Notes: generated by a model not told the origin, from the sequence alone. DNA of 45,032 nucleotides from Gammaproteobacteria bacterium (GCA_030429665.1 JAUIEZ010000026.1:1-45032), one strand, 5' to 3'; counted from the first letter of the stretch, positions 36,994 through 44,160 are shown. A program made the numbers and translations.

Positions 36994-37086
36994 GCGCTGT
37001 CGGCCAGGGTGCGCCGGATAGCGCGATCCGCGTCTCCCGGATGGGGTATTCAATGTGCGGGATGATTGGCGGCACGGCTTCGGGCT

Positions 37087-37470
37087 ATGATGCCTTCGCG
37101 GCGGCGCATGACGCCGCGAGTCAACCACACCCTCGAGAACGCGATTTGCCGATTTTTCACTCGTTTCGGCGGTACCGTCGATGAGGCCGGCGAAGCGGTA
37201 TTCCGTGCGCTCACCGGGGAAGGATTCGGCGTGAGGACCGGGATCGACCTGCCGTCCATGCTCGGGAACATGCCGGTATACCGAGACCCCTGCCAGAAAC
37301 GGAGCGCATGTGAGCTTGAGTCGGCGCGTGAGGCCATTGACGCCGAACCGGACATCGGCCCGTTGCCGCCGTGCGGCGTCGTCATTCGTGAAGATGGCGG
37401 CAGCGAAGTCAGATCAAGGTGGAACACCTGCGCGACGGACTGTCGTGATATGGCCGCATCCGGACGGTGA
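37087..37470 (+). CDS. divergent DUF302-like protein (possibly degraded)
   Basis: A reading frame of about 127 residues whose central part resembles the DUF302 domain: GEGFGVRTGIDLPSML, the conserved Ala-Cys (SACELESAREAI) and AEPDIGPLPPCGVVIREDGG. DUF302 is a small alpha/beta domain of unknown function, often near sulfur-relay and redox genes. The N-terminus is unclear (ATG 37087, 37090 or 37108 are possible). The segment between IDL and the Cys is shorter than I expect, so a small deletion or frameshift cannot be excluded. A second long frame overlaps it (the extended 2OG-oxygenase frame); the DUF302 match argues that this one is the true coding frame here. Confidence 0.5.
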   Translation: MMPSRRRMTPRVNHTLENAICRFFTRFGGTVDEAGEAVFRALTGEGFGVRTGIDLPSMLGNMPVYRDPCQKRSACELESAREAIDAEPDIGPLPPCGVVIREDGGSEVRSRWNTCATDCRDMAASGR

Positions 37471-37474
37471 CCCC

Positions 37475-38053
37475 GTGACGCTGGAGGAACTCGGCGCCGG
37501 CACCTTCATCTATCGCTGCGCCGGCGCCCTGGATGCGTCGTTCTGCGACGAGGTGGTGGCGCGCTTCGAGACCCGAACGAGTGATCAATATGTCGGGCGT
37601 ATCGGTCAAGGTGCCGCGATGGTCACCGGGATCAAGCGTACGGTGGACGTGCGCGTCTCCGGCACGGAAGACTGGAAGGACGTGGACGAGATGCTGTTCC
37701 ATTCGCTGAAAGACGCGCTTTCCGCGATCGCGTCCATCCATCCCTACTTTGCCAGCAATACGTTCAAGGACGTCGGCTACAACCTGCAGCGCTACAGTGA
37801 AGGCGGCTATTACCATTGGCACGTGGATGCCGGCCCCGGCGAGTTCAGCCAGCGACAACTTGTCGCTATCTGGTATCTCAATGACGTGCCTGGTCCCGGC
37901 GGCGAGACCGAGTTCGCCTTTCAAAAAGTCAAGATTTCTCCGGTTCGCGGCGACCTGATCCTGTTTCCGCCTTTCTGGACGCACGTGCACCGTGCCGTGG
38001 CGGTTGCGAGTATCCCCAAGTACATCGCCACCACGTGGGTTTGCTTTGCGTAA
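37475..38053 (+). CDS. 2OG-Fe(II) oxygenase (prolyl-4-hydroxylase-like)
   Basis: A roughly 192-residue double-stranded beta-helix oxygenase. The iron ligand motif HxD is in YHWHVDAGPG, followed by ELVAIWYLN-like QRQLVAIWYLNDV, GGETEF, and the distal His in PFWTHVHRAV with the following IPKYIATTW. Such enzymes hydroxylate proteins or small molecules using 2-oxoglutarate and O2. The start is uncertain. GTG 37475 begins four bases after the DUF302-like gene and has GGTGA upstream; GTG 37310 (with GGAG) and ATG 37394 are in frame but overlap that gene. Substrate unknown. Confidence 0.85.
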   Translation: MTLEELGAGTFIYRCAGALDASFCDEVVARFETRTSDQYVGRIGQGAAMVTGIKRTVDVRVSGTEDWKDVDEMLFHSLKDALSAIASIHPYFASNTFKDVGYNLQRYSEGGYYHWHVDAGPGEFSQRQLVAIWYLNDVPGPGGETEFAFQKVKISPVRGDLILFPPFWTHVHRAVAVASIPKYIATTWVCFA

Positions 38054-38073
38054 CCGTTCCGAGCCGGGGGCGT

Positions 38074-38292
38074 TCAGTCGTCCTCGCGGAGTATGCGTTC
38101 GCGCGGTGTTCGCAGCAGCGACTCGCCATGAGCGGCATCGTCGGCGAACACCAGTCGGTACTCCACCACCGACGCCGCTTCGTCGGATTGCCGAAACGCG
38201 CGCACGGCATGTCGCGCCGAACGGTAATCGTCGTATTGTTCCAGGCAGCGGTACTCGCGGTGGTTGTTGATGCGAAATACGAAGTAAGGCAT
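38074..38292 (-). CDS. small conserved-looking protein of unknown function
   Basis: A 72-residue protein beginning MPYFVFRINNHREYRCLEQY, followed by a charged helical part rich in Arg, Asp and Ala. I recall similar short proteins with an MPYFVYKI-type start in sulfur-oxidising and related gammaproteobacteria, but cannot assign a function. It is convergent with the oxygenase gene and divergent from the next small gene with only 31 bases between their starts. An in-frame ATG at 38325 is possible, but the extra residues look non-conserved. Confidence 0.65.
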   Translation of the reverse strand: MPYFVFRINNHREYRCLEQYDDYRSARHAVRAFRQSDEAASVVEYRLVFADDAAHGESLLRTPRERILREDD

Positions 38293-38323
38293 GGTGAACC
38301 CATCACTAACTCGGGGAGGGCGC

Positions 38324-38644
38324 ATGGCGAGCGAAATCGGTGATGACGGCGTCGAGCGTCACGTGCTCGCGATGATGAAGGATATCCTAACCCGCGTCGC
38401 CCGTGAAACCGCGACTGCACCGGGAACGCGCCGGGTCCTGACCAATGCGACCGTGGAACGAATACGCGAGTGCCTGTCCGTGATCAGCGCTCGCGAACTG
38501 GCTCTGAGCGGCGGGGCGGGCGACGAGATCAGCCCCGCGCGCCCCCGGTATCCGGGACAGGCGAGCCGCCAGGGCAAGGTGACGATCGATGTCGAGTCGA
38601 TCCGGCCGCGGCACGACGAACCGGATTCCGGGCAGGATTCCTGA
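38324..38644 (+). CDS. small protein of unknown function
   Basis: A 106-residue, mostly helical, soluble protein. The likely conserved core is ERHVLAMMKDILTRVARETAT, then VERIRECLSVISARELAL, with a low-complexity Pro/Arg-rich C-terminus. ATG 38324 is chosen because GGGGAGG lies directly upstream at the right distance. I recognise no domain. It lies divergent to another small unknown gene and convergent to dsrE2, next to the sulfur-relay genes. Confidence 0.65.
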   Translation: MASEIGDDGVERHVLAMMKDILTRVARETATAPGTRRVLTNATVERIRECLSVISARELALSGGAGDEISPARPRYPGQASRQGKVTIDVESIRPRHDEPDSGQDS

Positions 38645-38665
38645 GCAGGTAGTCGATTTGGAGCG

Positions 38666-38685
38666 CGCGCGCCGGTCGGCGCGCG
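38666..38685. repeat. GC-rich hairpin between convergent genes
   Basis: Perfect nine-base arms CGCGCGCCG and CGGCGCGCG separated by two bases. They lie in the 60-base gap between the convergent 3' ends of the small gene at 38324 and dsrE2. There is no T-run on either side, so it is at most an atypical terminator. Confidence 0.4.
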
Positions 38686-38704
38686 GCTGGCTTCTGACGG
38701 ACGC

Positions 38705-39184
38705 TTAAATGAAAAGCGAGATGTCCGACTCCCCGGCGTACTGAAAGTACGTCGCGGCACCGCCGATTTCAATCTCGTCGATGAAATCGGATCGTTTCAT
38801 GTCGAACAGGTCGATGGTCATCTGGCAACCGATCAGCCTGACCTCGGCATCGATGCACAATGAGCGCAAGTTGTCGATTGATGCAACGCCCTTGCTCTTT
38901 ATCTTGCGCTTCATCATCGATGTCATTACCGCCTGCATACCGGGGATCGTGGTGCCGAGTACCGGGAACCACTTGTCCATGCCCATGGGCATCGGCATGC
39001 CGGGGTTTCCCAAGGGGCTGACCTTGAGGTTCAAATCCCGGCGCAATAACTGCAGGCCGTAAAAGGTGAAGAAAATCGTGGTCTGGTAACCCAGTGCCGC
39101 CGCGGTGGAGGCCAGAATGAACGGGGGGTAGGCCCAGTCAAGCGTGCCCTTCGTCGCGATGATGGTCAGCTTCTTTTCAGTCAT
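38705..39184 (-). CDS. dsrE2: DsrE/DsrF/DrsH-like family protein (DsrE2 type)
   Basis: A 159-residue protein of the DsrE superfamily, starting KLTIIATKGTLDWAYPPFILAS. It has hydrophobic central segments, a Met-Pro-rich loop (GNPGMPMPMGMDKWF) and cysteines C110 and C120 (LCIDAEVRLIGCQMTIDLF), the pattern of DsrE2. In sulfur oxidisers DsrE2 works with TusA and a rhodanese in cytoplasmic sulfane-sulfur transfer toward the Dsr or sHdr pathway. tusA lies directly upstream on the same strand. Confidence 0.9.
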   Translation of the reverse strand: MTEKKLTIIATKGTLDWAYPPFILASTAAALGYQTTIFFTFYGLQLLRRDLNLKVSPLGNPGMPMPMGMDKWFPVLGTTIPGMQAVMTSMMKRKIKSKGVASIDNLRSLCIDAEVRLIGCQMTIDLFDMKRSDFIDEIEIGGAATYFQYAGESDISLFI

Positions 39185-39229
39185 GGTCCTAGTCTCCGTC
39201 GTCAGGCTTCGCTCGGCGAGACAAAGGTG

Positions 39230-39463
39230 TCACGCGGATTTTTTCAGCTTGAAGTGGAACTCGCCATTTTGCTCCGAAGACTCGAGCAGCTCGTTGCCGG
39301 TTTGATTCGCGAAGGCTTCGAAGTCCTTGACCGAACCGGGGTCCGTGGCGACGATCTTGAGGATCTGCCCGCCGGAAAGCCCATTGAGCGCCTTCTTCGC
39401 GCGAAGAATCGGCAGGGGGCAGTTCAACCCGCGCGCATCGAGTTCTTGATCAAATTCGGACAT
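39230..39463 (-). CDS. tusA: TusA-family sulfurtransferase
   Basis: A 77-residue sulfur-carrier protein. The active-site C15 sits in the family CPxP motif (ARGLNCPLPILRAKKAL), and the rest follows the TusA/SirA fold (GQILKIVATDPGSVKDFEAF). It takes up sulfane sulfur as a persulfide and passes it on. ATG 39463 has an ideal GGAGG nine bases upstream; an in-frame TTG further up is ignored. tusA-dsrE2 is a conserved pair in sulfur oxidisers, where it usually follows a rhodanese gene, which is not present here. Confidence 0.95.
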   Translation of the reverse strand: MSEFDQELDARGLNCPLPILRAKKALNGLSGGQILKIVATDPGSVKDFEAFANQTGNELLESSEQNGEFHFKLKKSA

Positions 39464-39613
39464 GGTGTTCAACCTCCAGCGTGTCGATTAAAGGTTAGCA
39501 CTGTTCTTCGGCATGGGCAGCGGATATCGATAGCCGCTGGCCAGGTCCGTATCATGGTTACGATTGGGCGCAACGACAACCACCCGCACCGGTTCGGATG
39601 CCGGCAGGGCAGT

Positions 39614-39642
39614 ATTATAGGTACATATTAGAAGATTATCAA
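39614..39642 (-). promoter_or_regulatory. near-consensus sigma70 promoter for tusA-dsrE2
   Basis: Read on the minus strand: TTGATA, a 17-base spacer, and a perfect TATAAT. This is one mismatch from full consensus in a GC-rich genome. Transcription would begin near 39607 and leave a leader of about 140 bases before tusA. Confidence 0.75.
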
Positions 39643-39721
39643 ATATTAATTTACTCGGTCTCGGGCGCGCTCGATTCAATGTCGACGCGAGTGCATGATC
39701 GAACCGTAAGGTGGTTTATTT

Positions 39722-39749
39722 TTGCCGTGCTCGACCCGAGTAGTATGAT
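39722..39749 (+). promoter_or_regulatory. probable sigma70 promoter for the M48 peptidase gene
   Basis: TTGCCG and TATGAT with a 16-base spacer, about 85 bases upstream of the peptidase ATG. It lies back-to-back with the tusA promoter on the other strand. Confidence 0.5.
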
Positions 39750-39834
39750 GATCGAGTCACCAAGCGTGAACACGGCAAGCCGGGTACGTCTCCCGGTTCA
39801 GCCGAGGCTCCCGCCGCAACTCACCGGATGTTCA

Positions 39835-41280
39835 ATGTTCGACTCGCCAGGAAATATTGCACGATTGCTTCTCGCCGCGACGCTGATGGCGGTGCCCGCA
39901 TTGAGTGCCCAGCAGTTGCCCGCGCTCGGGGACGTCGCCGCCGACGTCGTCAGTTCCCTCGAGGAACAGCGTCTCGGGCGTCAGTTCATGCGTAGCGCGC
40001 GTCGCCAGATGGAGTTTTCCGACGATCCGGAGACTCGCGACTATGTGCGTCGCCTCGGCAGCGAATTGGTGTCGGCCGTGGATCTCGACCCGTCGGATTT
40101 CACGTTTTCCGTGGTCAATGATTCCGCGCTCAACGCGTTTGCCGTGCCGGGCGGGTTTATTTCCGTCCATAGCGGCCTGATCGCCGAAACCGCCTCGGAA
40201 AGCGAGTTGGCCTCGGTTGTGGCGCATGAGGTGGCGCACCTGACGCAAAGGCACCTGCCGCGCATGATCGCCCGCGCGAAGGAGCGGTCGATTCCCGCCG
40301 CCGCCGCGATGGTGGCGGCGATCCTCGTCGGGGGGCAGGTCGGTTCGGCCGCGCTGGTCAGCGCCAATGCCGCCCTCGCCGCGGACCAACTCCAGTACAG
40401 CCGCGATTTCGAGAAGGAAGCGGACGCCGTCGGTATCCGAATCCTTGCCGCCAGCCATTTCGATCCGGCCGCGATGCCCGCGTTCTTCCTGAAACTCCAG
40501 AAGAGCACCATGCTGCAGGCCACGGATGTTCCGGAGTATCTTCGCACCCACCCCATGTCGGTGAGCCGCATCGCGGACTCCGAGGCGCGCGCCGGGGACC
40601 ACCCCGGGGTATCGCGCGAATCGAGCTACGACTACCTGATGGTCCGTTCTCGCGTTCGGGCCCTGACCTCCTCCGACCCCCTGCGCACGGCGGGGTACTT
40701 CACCGACATCGAGACGAACGGCGACGACGAGGCGTTCGCCGCGCGCTACGGCGAGGGGTTGTCCTACCTCGCTGCCGGTCGCTACGACCGCGCGGCGCGG
40801 GTGTTCGAGGAGCTCATCGCCATCCGCCCGGGTGATCGCTATGTTTCGCTGGCGCGCGGCCAGCTGGCGCTGCGCGGTGGTCGCACCGACATTGCCGTCG
40901 AGCGTTTTGCAGCCCTGTATCGGCAGAACGACGCGGACCCGGTGCCGGCCCGATATTATGCCGAGGCGCTGGTGGCCGCAGGGCGATGGGAAGATGCCCG
41001 TCGCGTGCTCAGGAAATGGCAGCGCAACGATCCGAACAATCCCCAGGCTTACAGCCTTCTCAGTCGCGTCGAGGGCGAACTCGGTCGCCGTGCGGAGGCT
41101 TTTCAGGCGCGAGCGGAATACTTCGCGTTGCTGTTCGAAACCGAGCGCGCGCTCAAGGAGTTGGAGATGGCTCGGAAGCACAGCGCGGGAAATTACTACC
41201 TGTCGTCGAGCATCGAAGCCCGAACCCGGGAACTGCGAGAGGAACTCGTGAGATACGGCGAAGACGAGAAACGCCGCTGA
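39835..41280 (+). CDS. bepA: periplasmic M48 metalloprotease with TPR-like C-terminus (BepA/YfgC-like)
   Basis: A 481-residue secreted zinc protease. A signal peptide (RLLLAATLMAVPALSAQQ, cleavage probably after ALSA) is followed by the M48 domain with zinc motif HEVAH (H131, E132, H135) and the third ligand in DFEKEADAVGI. The C-terminal half holds TPR-like helical repeats (AARYGEGLSYLAAGRYDRAARVFEELI and later). BepA-type proteins degrade or help mature outer-membrane assembly factors such as BamA/LptD. ATG 39835 gives the signal peptide at the N-terminus; the frame is open further upstream, but that part lies across the promoter region. Confidence 0.93.
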   Translation: MFDSPGNIARLLLAATLMAVPALSAQQLPALGDVAADVVSSLEEQRLGRQFMRSARRQMEFSDDPETRDYVRRLGSELVSAVDLDPSDFTFSVVNDSALNAFAVPGGFISVHSGLIAETASESELASVVAHEVAHLTQRHLPRMIARAKERSIPAAAAMVAAILVGGQVGSAALVSANAALAADQLQYSRDFEKEADAVGIRILAASHFDPAAMPAFFLKLQKSTMLQATDVPEYLRTHPMSVSRIADSEARAGDHPGVSRESSYDYLMVRSRVRALTSSDPLRTAGYFTDIETNGDDEAFAARYGEGLSYLAAGRYDRAARVFEELIAIRPGDRYVSLARGQLALRGGRTDIAVERFAALYRQNDADPVPARYYAEALVAAGRWEDARRVLRKWQRNDPNNPQAYSLLSRVEGELGRRAEAFQARAEYFALLFETERALKELEMARKHSAGNYYLSSSIEARTRELREELVRYGEDEKRR

Positions 41281-41295
41281 CGGCCGCGGCCGTCA
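41278..41295. repeat. 18-bp perfect palindrome over the peptidase stop codon
   Basis: TGACGGCCGCGGCCGTCA reads identically on both strands and includes the TGA stop of the M48 gene. It could form a hairpin in the transcript, but there is no following T-run. A protein-binding or mRNA-end-stabilising role is possible; chance in GC-rich DNA is also possible. Confidence 0.5.
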
Positions 41296-41390
41296 ATCGG
41301 GTCGGGGGCTTGGCGGGCGCCGGCGCAATCGCTAATGCATTTATAAAATATTGCGATAACCCGAAATCCAGGCCCAACGCGGGAATACTT

Positions 41391-41425
41391 GCCAAGATAC
41401 TACACATATGATGTAGTTACTTGGC
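41391..41425. promoter_or_regulatory. inverted repeat, candidate operator of the sox operon
   Basis: Two 14-base arms, GCCAAGATACTACA and the complement of GCCAAGTAACTACA, match at 12 of 14 positions around a 7-base centre CATATGA. The element lies about 127 bases upstream of soxX in AT-rich DNA and contains promoter-like hexamers (TATGAT). Its size and symmetry fit a dimeric repressor such as the ArsR-type SoxR/SqrR group known to control sox genes, but which protein binds is unknown. Confidence 0.6.
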
Positions 41426-41552
41426 GAATCCAGAATTGAAGAGAACCCAAGAGCAGTTTGAATCCGCGTCTTCAAGGCCCGGCTTGTAACGAGGTGCCCC
41501 GGCGCAGAGAACCTGCCATCTTTCGAGAAACTAGCGACAGGAGGAAATACCT

Positions 41553-41975
41553 ATGCTTAGGTTCAAAGGGGCTTTCGCCGTTTTCGGGATGGCCGCGCTG
41601 GCCGTCACGGGTACCGCCGTCTCCCCGGAAGCATCGGCCGAGGGCTGGCCAACAGAATCGCAATGCCGGTCGGTGGAAAATCCTTCCGTCGAGATCGAGG
41701 GCTGGTGCACGGCGATCAATCGACGCCAGGGCAACTGCCTGAGTTGTCACACCATTCTCGTCAACCCCTGGCCCGAGGGGTTTCCTCCAGGCGGAAACGT
41801 CGCGCCGCCGCTGGTGTCGATGAAACAACGATTTCCCGACACTGAAAAACTGCGCGCGCAGATTCATGACGCCAGTCAATTCAACGAACACTCGAGAATG
41901 CCGCCGTTCGGTAAGCACGGTATTCTTTCCGAGGAACAAATCGACGCCATCGTGGCGTTCTTGTTGACGATCTAA
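41553..41975 (+). CDS. soxX: SoxX, c-type cytochrome subunit of the SoxAX complex
   Basis: SoxX is the small mono-haem subunit of SoxAX, which starts periplasmic thiosulfate oxidation by coupling thiosulfate to the SoxY cysteine. The 140-residue precursor has a signal peptide (GMAALAVTGTAVSPEASA). The haem motif CLSCH is at residues 62-66, and the axial Met116 is in SRMPPFGKHGIL, followed by the C-terminal LSEEQIDAIVAFLLTI. A perfect AGGAGG ribosome site precedes the ATG. It is the first gene of soxXYZA. Confidence 0.94.
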   Translation: MLRFKGAFAVFGMAALAVTGTAVSPEASAEGWPTESQCRSVENPSVEIEGWCTAINRRQGNCLSCHTILVNPWPEGFPPGGNVAPPLVSMKQRFPDTEKLRAQIHDASQFNEHSRMPPFGKHGILSEEQIDAIVAFLLTI

Positions 41976-42118
41976 AAAAACGCGGGACCAGCGAATACCC
42001 GGTGCGGCATTCCTGCCGCTCCGTGGAGGCCGGGGAGAAACCGGGGAAGTCCGTCGAAAATCAACCGGCGAGCGATTCCCAAGACGTTAGTAGCAGAACT
42101 TACAGGAGACGAACAGCC

Positions 42119-42583
42119 ATGAAACGCAGAACCTTTATCAAGGGCTCGATGGCGAGCGCGGCCCTGGCCGTGGCGGCCGGCGCCGGTCTGTTGAAACCCA
42201 CTCGCGTGCTGGCGGCCGATTGGCCCGAGGCGGCGCTGTCGGCCGACCAGGTCGACGCGGCGATGCAGGCCGCCTTCGGTTCCGGTGACGTGACCGACAG
42301 CGGTGACGTGCAGATCAAGGCGCCTTTGCAGGCGGAAAACGGCGCCGTGGTGCCGATCCAGGTGACGACTTCGGTGAAGGCGGACAAGATCGCGATCATT
42401 TCCGAGAAGAACCCGATTCCCATGGTTACCGTTTTGGATGCCGGTGACGGAGCCGGCGGTCTTTACAGCATCCGGATCAAGATGGGAGAGACTTCACCGG
42501 TCCACTGCGTGGTCAGTTCGGGCGGCAAGCTGCTGCGCGCCACGCAGGAAATCAAGGTTACCGTGGGCGGTTGCGGCGGTTGA
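42119..42583 (+). CDS. soxY: SoxY, thiosulfate-oxidation sulfur carrier
   Basis: SoxY carries the sulfur substrate covalently on a C-terminal cysteine during the Sox cycle in the periplasm. The 154-residue precursor begins with a twin-arginine signal (MKRRTFIKGS, then AAGAGLLKPTRVLAA). Its diagnostic end is VTVGGCGG with carrier Cys152 on the swinging arm. C-terminal Ig-like sheets form the dimer with SoxZ. AGGAGA precedes ATG 42119; a longer open frame upstream lacks the signal at its start. Confidence 0.96.
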   Translation: MKRRTFIKGSMASAALAVAAGAGLLKPTRVLAADWPEAALSADQVDAAMQAAFGSGDVTDSGDVQIKAPLQAENGAVVPIQVTTSVKADKIAIISEKNPIPMVTVLDAGDGAGGLYSIRIKMGETSPVHCVVSSGGKLLRATQEIKVTVGGCGG

Positions 42584-42633
42584 TACGCGCACTTCCCGTC
42601 GGCTGTACGAACAGATTACGTGAGGTTGGTTAA

Positions 42634-42945
42634 ATGACTACCAAGATGAAGATCAAGACCGGGAACTCCGGAGGTTACGACGTGCTGGTGCTCGCCAAGC
42701 ATCCGATGGAAACCGGCAATCGCAAGGACCAGAAAACCGGAGAGATGATCCCGGCCCACTTTATTCAGACCATGGTGTTCAGCGTCAACGGGACGCCCGT
42801 GGCGCAGGCGCACCTGAACCAGGGGATCAGCGCCAACCCGCTGGTCGGGATAAATATCAGCAACGCCAAGCCCGGTGACACGGTATCCGTATCGTGGACC
42901 GACAACAAGGGCGAATCCGACAGCGCAGAAACAACAATCAGCTAA
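42634..42945 (+). CDS. soxZ: SoxZ, partner of SoxY
   Basis: A 103-residue protein without a signal peptide, exported together with SoxY through the Tat system. The family pattern is clear: KLAKHPMETG-like VLAKHPMETGNRKDQKTGEMIPAHFI, VFSVNGTPVAQAHL, GISANPLVGI and the C-terminal VSVSWTDNKGESDSAETTI. SoxYZ is the sulfur-carrier complex that meets SoxAX and SoxB. It follows soxY by 50 bases with GAGG before its ATG. Confidence 0.95.
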   Translation: MTTKMKIKTGNSGGYDVLVLAKHPMETGNRKDQKTGEMIPAHFIQTMVFSVNGTPVAQAHLNQGISANPLVGINISNAKPGDTVSVSWTDNKGESDSAETTIS

Positions 42946-43010
42946 GATACCGGGCCACGGGCCGGGACGACTTCGCGGCGTCCCGGCAACGACCGTTAGG
43001 AGGAGTTCAT

Positions 43011-43919
43011 ATGCGAAAACTACCCATTGCAGTGCTGGCGGCGGCCCTGTCCGCCACCGCGGTGTCGTTTGGCGCCGCGGCGCAGAGCAACAACTCGGCG
43101 GGGACGGGCCTTGAGGTCGTCGACGAGGCGATGCCCGATAGCGTTGCCGCCGACGTCGCCGCATTCCAGGGCTACTTCAGGGAACGATTCCCCGAGGTGG
43201 AGTTCGACGCGTACAACGACGGCGTGAACGCGTTGCCCCAGTACGCCGAGCGGCGCGAGAACTGGGTGCTGCTCATGGAGTTTCCGCCTTACGAGGAACA
43301 CGTCGAACGAGGCCGGGAGGAATGGAACACCCCGTTCGCCAACGGCAAGACCTTCGCCGACTGCGCAAAGGACTGGCCGCCGGCCAACGTGTATCCCGTG
43401 TACGTGCCGGAGACCGACGATCTTCGCACCATCGTCGGTGACATCAACGCGTGCCTGGAAGCGAACGGCGAGGAGCCGATCAAGAACCTGAACAATGGAA
43501 AGATGGCGCGCCTGGTCATCGCCTACAAGGAGCAGTTCAATGGCGAGCGAATCAACGTCGACGTTTCGCATCCCGGCGCGGCGAAGTGGTACGAGAAGGG
43601 CAAGGAGTTCTACTGGACCAAGCGCGGCCAGCTCAACTTTTCTTGCGCGGATTGCCACGTGCATTCGTCCGGACAGTCGGTCCGCGGCGACGTGCTCAGC
43701 GCTGGCCTCGGCCATACGTCCGGCTTCCCGGTCTACCGTACCAAGTGGGCGCTGGGCGGCAAGCCGCTGGGTACCGTCCACCGCCGCTACGGCGGCTGCA
43801 ACCGACAGGTGCGCGCCTCGTCGTTCAAGTCCCAGGGGCCGGAGTACAAGGCGCTCGAAATGTACGAAGCCGTGATGAATACCGGTATTCCGCTGAAGGT
43901 GCCGAGTCAGCGGCAGTAA
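43011..43919 (+). CDS. soxA: SoxA, c-type cytochrome subunit of the SoxAX complex
   Basis: SoxA provides the catalytic haem of SoxAX. The 302-residue precursor has a signal peptide (LPIAVLAAALSATAVSFGAAA). It has only one haem motif, CADCH, at residues 212-216, and the active-site Cys263 is in HRRYGGCNRQVRA. The N-terminal region, where di-haem SoxA proteins have a second CxxCH, instead has isolated C118 (FADCAKDW) and C148 (NACLE), probably a disulfide. This is therefore the mono-haem type of SoxA. AGGAGGAG precedes ATG 43011. The operon ends at the terminator 24 bases downstream. No soxB is seen in the window. Confidence 0.95.
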   Translation: MRKLPIAVLAAALSATAVSFGAAAQSNNSAGTGLEVVDEAMPDSVAADVAAFQGYFRERFPEVEFDAYNDGVNALPQYAERRENWVLLMEFPPYEEHVERGREEWNTPFANGKTFADCAKDWPPANVYPVYVPETDDLRTIVGDINACLEANGEEPIKNLNNGKMARLVIAYKEQFNGERINVDVSHPGAAKWYEKGKEFYWTKRGQLNFSCADCHVHSSGQSVRGDVLSAGLGHTSGFPVYRTKWALGGKPLGTVHRRYGGCNRQVRASSFKSQGPEYKALEMYEAVMNTGIPLKVPSQRQ

Positions 43920-43943
43920 CCGCGATATCCTGACGACTGCTTG

Positions 43944-43972
43944 AAAAAGCCCGGCTTCGTGCCGGGCTTTTT
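43944..43972 (+). terminator. intrinsic terminator of the sox operon
   Basis: Perfect arms AAAAAGCCCGGC and GCCGGGCTTTTT around the five-base loop TTCGT, with the T-run on the 3' side. It lies 24 bases after soxA and closes soxXYZA. The A-run on the 5' side could also let it act on the opposite strand. Confidence 0.93.
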
Positions 43973-44160
43973 GTTGCGGGTCGTCGGATAAAGCTGATTT
44001 ATGTCAAGATAACGAATAAGTAGTCACTAATATACTAAAAGATAATATGATTAACGGATCAGCGGTCGTTTCCGAATCCCGGGCCGGTCCGAGAGGCGAG
44101 ACGGCGACGCAAGGCCCTTTTGAACACCAGAACCGGGCCACATCCACACGAGGACCTGCC
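43973..44160 (+). promoter_or_regulatory. AT-rich leader of the Asn-Pro repeat gene, probable promoter region
   Basis: This stretch between the sox terminator and the repeat protein gene contains an unusually AT-rich core (about 43990-44055) with several -10-like hexamers (TATACT, TAATAT). No single -35/-10 pair is clearly best. The terminator on one side and the AT-rich core suggest that the following genes have their own promoter rather than being the tail of the sox transcript. Confidence 0.45.

Larger units (their letters stand above)
39464..39834. other. divergent intergenic region between tusA and M48 peptidase gene
   Basis: This 371-base stretch carries no convincing gene. It includes a strikingly AT-rich patch (about 39610-39655) with a near-consensus promoter toward tusA, and a second promoter toward the peptidase gene. 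The leader between the tusA promoter and its start codon is about 140 bases, long for a simple operon. Confidence 0.6.

Noticed and set aside
39488-39679. 63-codon minus-strand frame in the tusA leader
   Set aside because: It overlaps the strong tusA promoter, has no ribosome site and no recognisable pattern.
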